Part shown: in pieces, positions 59,271 to 64,000 of the stretch
Numbering within the stretch: the stretch's first letter is position 1
Layout of the letters: the number at the start of each line of letters is the position of its first letter
From: Streptomyces sp. WZ-12
GTDB lineage: Bacteria; Actinomycetota; Actinomycetes; Streptomycetales; Streptomycetaceae
Direction: 5' to 3'
Length of the DNA: 64,000 nucleotides
NCBI RefSeq assembly: GCF_028898845.1
Contig: NZ_CP118574.1
Coordinates: 1,860,001-1,924,000, forward strand
The notes under the pieces: model-generated
Told to the model about the DNA's origin: nothing
What the model saw: the letters and a program-made list of their open reading frames with translations, nothing else
The model's database searches: none
Program-made: the position numbers and the translations under genes

Positions 59271-59732
59271 GTGGCTTCCTACAAAAACGCTCCGTCGTTA
59301 GGGCGATGCGGCAGCTTCGCCGCTCCGAGCCCGCAGGACGCGTTCCACTTGCCGGCGCTGCGCACGTCCGTTCCCGAGGCGCGCAGGCGCGTCAGCATGC
59401 TGCTGTGCGAGTGGGGCGCGGCCCAACAGGTGCGGGACGACGTGGAGTTGGTGGTCACCGAGCTGTTCACCAACGCGGTGCGGCACACCGACAGCGAGAA
59501 GGTCGGCTGCGAGATAGCGGTCGTCGGCGCGCACATCCGCATAGAGATCACCGACGAGGGCGGACCGGGCACCTCCGCACCGCACGCCCTGCCCGGAAGC
59601 CTCGACGAAGAGGGCGGCCGGGGGCTGTTCCTGGTGGGCGCGCTCTCCGAGAGCTGGGGCACCCGGCCCGACGACGGCGGCCGGGGCCAGGTGGTCTGGG
59701 CGGACCTGCCGTATCGGGCGACGGCGCACTGA
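59271..59732 (+). CDS. RsbW-like ATP-binding protein of the WhiJ-type set
   Basis: A 153-aa GHKL ATPase: VELVVTELFTNAVRHTDSE (N box), IRIEITDEGGPG (G1), GGRGLFLVGALSESWG (G2), and no phosphoacceptor, as in anti-sigma kinases such as RsbW/PrsI. Short cysteines occur near residues 16 and 46. The GTG start at 59271 lacks a ribosome site, so it may be leaderless. It lies divergently to the XRE/DUF397 pair; the three usually occur together in Streptomyces. The terminator at 59729-59770 overlaps its stop codon. Confidence 0.9.
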   Translation: MASYKNAPSLGRCGSFAAPSPQDAFHLPALRTSVPEARRRVSMLLCEWGAAQQVRDDVELVVTELFTNAVRHTDSEKVGCEIAVVGAHIRIEITDEGGPGTSAPHALPGSLDEEGGRGLFLVGALSESWGTRPDDGGRGQVVWADLPYRATAH

Positions 59733-59770
59733 AGGCCCCGTTCCGCCGCGGGCGGGCACGGGGCCTTCAG
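59729..59770. terminator. Terminator between ATPase and SGNH hydrolase
   Basis: Perfect 13-bp stem (CTGAAGGCCCCGT / ACGGGGCCTTCAG) with a 16-base loop. The left arm includes the ATPase stop codon, and the hairpin also serves the convergent SGNH gene. Confidence 0.85.
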
Positions 59771-59783
59771 CGTGCCGTGGGAG

Positions 59784-60584
59784 TTACAGCGGAAGCAGGT
59801 CGGGCCGCTTGGGCTCGACGTCGTCACCGGAGGAGACGCCGCGCAGTCGGCGCCCGATCCACGGCACCAGGTGCTCGCGCGCCCAGTGGATGTTGTCCCG
59901 CCGCGCCTCGGCGGCGGTCCGCTCCGTCTCCTGCGGCCATGCCTGGTCCGGGTCGGCCGGCACCTCAAGTCCCAACACCTGTGCGGCGCGCAGCGCCACC
60001 CGGGTGTGCCCGTCGGCCGACAGGTGCAGCCGGTCCTCGCTCCACGCCCGCCGGTCCTGCACGGACTTCAGCGACCACAGGTCGAGCACCGGGCAGTCGT
60101 GCCGGTCGGCGATGGCCCGCACATGGGCGGTGTACGTGGCGATCTTGCCGCGCAGGTGCTTGAGGACCGGCATGCCCCGGGTGTCAAAACCGGTGCACAG
60201 CAGCACCGTCGGGACCGTCTCGCGCAGCGCGGCCACGGCCGCCTCGTAGCGCTCGGCCACCGCGTCCGGGTCCGAGCCCGGCCGCAGGATGTCATTGCCG
60301 CCGGCGCAGAACGTCACCAACTCAGGGGCGAGTTGCTGCGCCCGGGGCACCTGCTCCTCGATGATCCGGTCCAGAAGCCGCCCCCGCACAGCGAGGTTGG
60401 CATAGCGGAAGTCCCCCTCGTTCCGCTGGTCGGCGAGGAGGACCGCAAGGCGGTCCGCCCAACCGATGTACGCCCCGTCCGGACCGGGATCCCCGACCCC
60501 CTCGGTAAAGCTGTCCCCGACGGCTGCGTACGACCCGATGGCGCTGATCGCGCCGTTGCTGATGTTCTTCGAATCGTCTGCCAC
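59784..60584 (-). CDS. SGNH/GDSL-type esterase
   Basis: A 266-aa hydrolase of the SGNH fold: block I YAAVGDSFTEGVGD (nucleophile Ser25), block II Gly in NLAVRGRLLDRI, block III GGNDIL, and block V SEDRLHLSADGH with the catalytic Asp/His. No signal peptide is present, so it is cytoplasmic. The GTG at 60584 has no strong ribosome site. Substrate acyl groups are unknown. It is monocistronic and divergent from the tyrosine phosphatase. Confidence 0.9.
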   Translation of the reverse strand: MADDSKNISNGAISAIGSYAAVGDSFTEGVGDPGPDGAYIGWADRLAVLLADQRNEGDFRYANLAVRGRLLDRIIEEQVPRAQQLAPELVTFCAGGNDILRPGSDPDAVAERYEAAVAALRETVPTVLLCTGFDTRGMPVLKHLRGKIATYTAHVRAIADRHDCPVLDLWSLKSVQDRRAWSEDRLHLSADGHTRVALRAAQVLGLEVPADPDQAWPQETERTAAEARRDNIHWAREHLVPWIGRRLRGVSSGDDVEPKRPDLLPL

Positions 60585-60859
60585 GTCAGGACATACTTCA
60601 CCGCGAGAAGTGACCTACGCCACCGTAACCAGGGGTTGACGAGGGGTGATTAATACCACCAAGTCAAATTCTGTCCAAGTGGGAATAATGATCGATCAGG
60701 AAGTGCTGCCCCACCGCCATGGATGGGGGATGATGCGCGCCGTTGCACCGGTGTTGCGCCCCGTTGCCACCTGATTGCCGCAGGCATCGGTGTCGTATCG
60801 TCGGAAGGAGCCCCGCCTCGTCGACGAGCAGCGTCGGCGACCGACCCCGAGGAGCGCCC

Positions 60860-61669
60860 GTGACGCAGCAGACGCCGCAGGTCCCCCAGTCCCAGCCGGA
60901 ACTCGCGGAGGTCCGCAACTTCCGCGACGTGGGCGGGCTGCCGACCGTCGACGGGCGTCGCATCCGGCACGGTCGGCTCTTCCGCAGCGGTCACCTCGCG
61001 CACGCCACCGAGGCGGACGCCGCGTTCCTCGCCGGCCTCGGGCTGCACACCGTCTTCGACTTCCGCAACGCCGCGGACATCAAGCTGGAGGGCCCCGACG
61101 TCGCCCTCCCCGGCGTGCGGAACGTCAACATCCCGCTCACCGACCCCGCCGACGGCGCGGAGTTCTGGGCGATGGTCCGGGACGGCGAGCTGGACCAGCT
61201 CCGGCTCGCGCTCGGCGACGGCAAGGCCGCGGGCCGGATGGCCCTCACCTACCGCGAGATCATCACCACCCGCACCGAGGACCACAGCCGGCTGCTGCAC
61301 GCCCTCGCCGAGGACAGCGTCCCGGCACTGATGCACTGCGCCGCCGGCAAGGACCGCGCCGGTCTGTCCATCGCGGTCACCCTGCTCGCGGTCGGCGTGG
61401 AGCGGGACGCCATCGAGGCGGACTACCTCAAGTCCAACGACCCCAGCCGGCGCTACAAGGTCCGCCGCACGGACAGTTCGGCGGTCGGGATGTCACCGGA
61501 GGTCATGGAGCTGCTGTCGCCGCTGTTCGGCGCGCACATCGACTACCTCACGGCCGCCTTCGAGGCGATCGACGAGACCTGGGGCGGCATCGAGCCCTAC
61601 CTCACCGACGGCCTCAAGCTCTCCCCCGCCACCCGCGAGCAGCTCCGCGAGCGCCTGCTGACGGACTGA
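60860..61669 (+). CDS. Tyrosine-type protein phosphatase (PTP-like, Y_phosphatase3)
   Basis: A 269-aa phosphatase. The P-loop HCAAGKDRAG gives nucleophile Cys160 and Arg166 (CX5R). The upstream AEVRNFRDVGGLPTVDGRRIRHGRLFRSGHL is the typical N-terminal motif of the bacterial PtpB-like family. GTG 60860 is preceded by GAGGAG. Relatives dephosphorylate phosphotyrosine, phosphoserine or phosphoinositides. It is not clearly in an operon. Confidence 0.9.
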   Translation: MTQQTPQVPQSQPELAEVRNFRDVGGLPTVDGRRIRHGRLFRSGHLAHATEADAAFLAGLGLHTVFDFRNAADIKLEGPDVALPGVRNVNIPLTDPADGAEFWAMVRDGELDQLRLALGDGKAAGRMALTYREIITTRTEDHSRLLHALAEDSVPALMHCAAGKDRAGLSIAVTLLAVGVERDAIEADYLKSNDPSRRYKVRRTDSSAVGMSPEVMELLSPLFGAHIDYLTAAFEAIDETWGGIEPYLTDGLKLSPATREQLRERLLTD

Positions 61670-61772
61670 CCCCGCTCCAGGCGCCCACGGCTCGGGCGAC
61701 CCACCCGGCCGCCAGCACCAGCCCCGTCGCGCGGTGCACCGCGAGGAAGCCGAACGGCCGCTCGTGGTGCAC
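61615..61772 (-). CDS. Possible small ORF downstream of the aminotransferase
   Basis: After the aminotransferase stop, a leftward frame shows strongly GC-biased third positions and a plausible segment (HHERPFGFLAVHRATGLVLAAGWVARAVGAW type, split here for length). The first in-frame GTG is at 61772, without a ribosome site. It runs antisense into the end of the phosphatase gene. Coding status is uncertain; it may be a remnant or chance. Confidence 0.2.
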
Positions 61773-61861
61773 CGCGACGCGCAGCGCCCGGTACGGCGGG
61801 CCCGGCGGCGACCACCGGTAGCGCCGTGACCGCGGCCGCCGGGAAGCCCGGCGGGCCGCGG

Positions 61862-63244
61862 TCAGCGGTTGGCAACCGCCTGTTTGACCAGCGTCCGCCC
61901 GAAGTCCCACATCAGGCCGCCGCCGCTGTGGGCGTCGTCCATGACGGCCGTGAACGCCTCGACGAACCGGTCCACTTCCCGTTCGCCGATGGTCAGCGGC
62001 GGAATCAGCTTGATGACCTCCAGATGGTCGCCGGAGACCTGGGTCAGGATGCGGTGCCGCTGCAACAGCGGCACCACGACCATCTGCGCGAACAGGCCCT
62101 TCCTGGCGGCCTGCAACATCGTCCAACGGCTGCGCAGCCCCAGCGACTTGGGCCGCCCGAACTCGATGCCGATCATCAAGCCGCGACCGCGCACCTCGTG
62201 CAGCAGCTCGTAGCGGTCGACCAGCCCGGCCAGCCGGGAGCGCAGCAGCTCGCCGGTGTGCCGGGCGTTGGCGACGACCTGCTCGTCCTCCATCACCGAG
62301 AGCACCGCCAAACCGGCCGCCATCGCCTGGGCGTTGGCGCCGAAGCTGGCGGAGTGCACCAGCACCCGGTCCATGGACGAGTAGACCTTCTTGAAGATCC
62401 AGTCCTTGCCCAGGGTGGCGCTGACCGGGACGTAGCCGCCGGAGAGCGCCTTGGCGACGCAGACCAGGTCCGGTTCCACGCCCTCCTCGTGCTGGAAGGC
62501 GAAGAAGTCGCCGGTGCGGCCGAGGCCGGTCTGCACCTCGTCGGCGATCAGCAGCGCCTTGTGCCGGTGCAGCAACTCCTGGGCGGCGCGCAGGAATCCG
62601 GGCGGTGCGGCGGTGACGCCCTTGCCCTGGATGGGCTCGACGACGAAGGCCGCCACGTCCCCGCGCCCCAACTCCCGCTCCAGCGCGTCCAGATCGCCCA
62701 GCTCGACGGCGGTGTCCGGCAGCAGCGGGGCGAAGCCGTCCCGGAAGCCGTCCTCGCCGTTGACGGAGAGCGCGCCGGTGGTCAGGCCGTGGAAGCCGTG
62801 GCTGCAGTAGACGACGCGCGGGCGGCCGGTGACGTAGCGGGCGAACTTCAGGGCGGTCTCGATGGCCTCGGCGCCGCTGTTGCCGAAGAACACCCGGTCC
62901 AGGTGGGGCGCGTGGCCCAGCAGCTTCTCGGCGAGCAGCCCGGGCAGCGGCGGGCAGTCGAAGCGGGTGAGGTCGGCGAGTTGGGCGTCGAGGACGTCGT
63001 GCAGCGCCCGGCGGACGACCGGGTGATGCCGGCCCAGACCCATCACGCCGAAGCCGGCGAGCATGTCGAGGTAGTCCCGGCCCTCGGCGTCGTAGAAGTA
63101 GGCGCCCTCGGCGCGTTCGTAGACCTTGTCGAAGCCGATGGTGTGCAGCATCCGCGGGAGCTGGTGGTTGAGGTGGCGGCCGTGCAGGTCGTAGCGCTCG
63201 CCGCCGCGTTCGGCGAGCAGCTCGGTCAGGTCGAATCCGGTCAC
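61862..63244 (-). CDS. Class III aminotransferase of the hopanoid cluster (HpnO-like)
   Basis: A 460-aa PLP enzyme: GNSGAEAIETALKFAR, YCSHGFHGLTTGALS, LIADEVQTGLGRTG with the pyridine-N Asp235, and VAKALSGGYVP with the Schiff-base Lys265. In streptomycete hopanoid loci such an enzyme is expected to make aminobacteriohopanetriol by replacing the terminal oxygen of ribosyl-derived hopanoid with an amine. AAGGAG precedes GTG 63244. The adjacent HpnH supports this. Typical clusters have isoprenoid genes between the two; here they are 81 bases apart. Confidence 0.88.
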   Translation of the reverse strand: MTGFDLTELLAERGGERYDLHGRHLNHQLPRMLHTIGFDKVYERAEGAYFYDAEGRDYLDMLAGFGVMGLGRHHPVVRRALHDVLDAQLADLTRFDCPPLPGLLAEKLLGHAPHLDRVFFGNSGAEAIETALKFARYVTGRPRVVYCSHGFHGLTTGALSVNGEDGFRDGFAPLLPDTAVELGDLDALERELGRGDVAAFVVEPIQGKGVTAAPPGFLRAAQELLHRHKALLIADEVQTGLGRTGDFFAFQHEEGVEPDLVCVAKALSGGYVPVSATLGKDWIFKKVYSSMDRVLVHSASFGANAQAMAAGLAVLSVMEDEQVVANARHTGELLRSRLAGLVDRYELLHEVRGRGLMIGIEFGRPKSLGLRSRWTMLQAARKGLFAQMVVVPLLQRHRILTQVSGDHLEVIKLIPPLTIGEREVDRFVEAFTAVMDDAHSGGGLMWDFGRTLVKQAVANR

Positions 63245-63325
63245 GGTGATCTCCTTACGGGCGGGCGGCGGACACGGGTCGGGGGCGCCGGGGGCCCGGC
63301 GGCCCCGGCGCCCCCGATCACCGGG

Positions 63326-64000
63326 TCACCCGCGGTTGCCCGCGACGGTCTCCTTGGCCGCCCGGAGGGACTCCTTCAGCGAGCCCATGGTGGCCAGCAC
63401 GGCGGTGGGCTCGTAGCCGCAGTGCGCCATGCAGTTGGCGCACCGGGGGTCCTTGCCGCGGCCGTACTTCTCCCAGTCGGTCTCCTCGATCAGCTCCCGG
63501 TACGTCGGGACGTAGCCGTCGCTCATCAGGTAGCAGGGGCGCTGCCAGCCGAAGAGCGAGTAGTTGGGAATCGCCCAGGCGGTGCACGGGAAGTCCGCCT
63601 TGCCCTCCAGGAAGTCCAGGAAGAGCGGGCTGTGGTTGAGCCGCCAGCGCCGCCGGTTGCCGCCGGCGAACGCCTTCCGGAACAGCTCCCTGGTCTGTTC
63701 CACGCCGAGGAAGTGCTCCTGGTCGGGGGCCTTTTCGTAGGCGTAGGCGGGCGAGAGCATCATCTCGTCGACCTTCAGGTCGTCGTTGAGGAAGTTGAGG
63801 ACCTCGATGATGGTCTGCGGGGTGTCGGTGTTGAAGAACGTGGAATTGGTGGTGACCCGGAAGCCGCGCCGCTTGGCCTCCTTGATGGCCGCCACCGCCT
63901 CGTCGAACACGCCCTCCTTCGCGACGGATTCGTCGTGCCGCTCCCGCATCCCGTCGATGTGCACCGCGAAGGCGAAGTACGGCGAGGGCGTGAACTTCTC
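63326..64000 (-). CDS. hpnH: HpnH, adenosyl-hopene-forming radical SAM protein, C-terminal part
   Basis: The window ends inside the gene; the last 225 codons (residues about 110 to the end) are seen. Recognised HpnH features are FAVHIDGMRERHDESVAKEGVFDEAV, TTNSTFFNTDTPQTIIEVLNFLNDDL, LSPAYAYEKAPDQEHFL, PCTAWAIPNYSLFGWQRPCYLMSDGYV and RCANCMAHCGYEP. The CxxxCxxC radical SAM cluster is upstream of the window. HpnH adds an adenosyl group to diploptene as the first step of C35 hopanoid side-chain synthesis. It lies 81 bases before the aminotransferase in the same direction. Confidence 0.92.
   Translation of the reverse strand, partial: EKFTPSPYFAFAVHIDGMRERHDESVAKEGVFDEAVAAIKEAKRRGFRVTTNSTFFNTDTPQTIIEVLNFLNDDLKVDEMMLSPAYAYEKAPDQEHFLGVEQTRELFRKAFAGGNRRRWRLNHSPLFLDFLEGKADFPCTAWAIPNYSLFGWQRPCYLMSDGYVPTYRELIEETDWEKYGRGKDPRCANCMAHCGYEPTAVLATMGSLKESLRAAKETVAGNRG

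Overview
The window is chromosomal DNA of a high-GC actinomycete, almost certainly a Streptomyces or close relative (Streptomycetaceae). Coding frames have third positions that are almost all G or C. GTG and TTG starts and apparently leaderless genes are common. Several gene sets typical of the group are present: a conservon (cvn) operon, a WhiJ-type HTH/DUF397/anti-sigma-like ATPase trio, an XRE/HELSH-protease/MAB_1171c set, SpoIIE-type PP2C phosphatases, an Rpf/LysM protein and a hopanoid-pathway segment. I see no integrase, transposase, CRISPR array or rRNA. One tRNA-Pro gene is present.

Layout. 1-6.3 kb: two zinc-type dehydrogenases (the first cut by the window edge), a GH105-type glycosidase, a nitroreductase-hemerythrin fusion, an acyl-CoA ligase and a mycothiol-dependent-isomerase-like protein. 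6.3-14.1 kb: a 56-residue small protein, a lipase-maturation-factor-like membrane protein overlapping a TPR protein tail to tail, a Tat-exported lactonase-fold protein, an APC permease and an Rpf-like muralytic protein. 14.1-17.5 kb: a PaaX-type repressor divergent from an AidB-like acyl-CoA dehydrogenase and an enoyl-CoA hydratase. 17.5-29.3 kb: two paralogous PAS/GAF/SpoIIE phosphatases flank a membrane-anchored caspase, a succinate-semialdehyde-type dehydrogenase, and a glutamine-synthetase-like / amidohydrolase / MFS operon.

29.4-33.6 kb is a carnitine-to-betaine operon: an XRE-TetR fusion regulator, a BKACE (dehydrocarnitine cleavage) enzyme, an L-carnitine dehydrogenase with a 36-bp-repeat tail, and a betainyl-CoA thioesterase-like gene whose start and body are in different frames across a C9 tract. 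34-40.5 kb: DUF427, DUF309 and D-Ala-D-Ala carboxypeptidase genes, a P450 with the MAB_1171c/HELSH/XRE set, and tRNA-Pro(GGG). 40.6-48.3 kb: a split transketolase preceded by a perfect SoxR-box-like palindrome, a monoacylglycerol-lipase-like hydrolase, a Tat-exported TolB-propeller/amidohydrolase, and an acyl-CoA dehydrogenase.

48.4-52.4 kb: a conservon (CvnA-B-C-D) ending in a GAF protein. 52.6-61.7 kb: an MBL hydrolase, an FAD oxidoreductase, a PfkB kinase, a DUF574 methyltransferase, the WhiJ-type trio, an SGNH hydrolase and a tyrosine phosphatase. 61.9-64 kb: a class III aminotransferase and the C-terminal part of HpnH, both of the hopanoid side-chain pathway.

The most unusual items are the carnitine operon (repeat tail plus frameshifted thioesterase), the SoxR-box-like promoter on a split transketolase, an interlocked pair of inverted repeats at 9392-9419, and the membrane caspase next to a phosphatase whose GAF domain looks truncated. 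All functions are inferred from recognised motifs and gene context. No similarity search was run.
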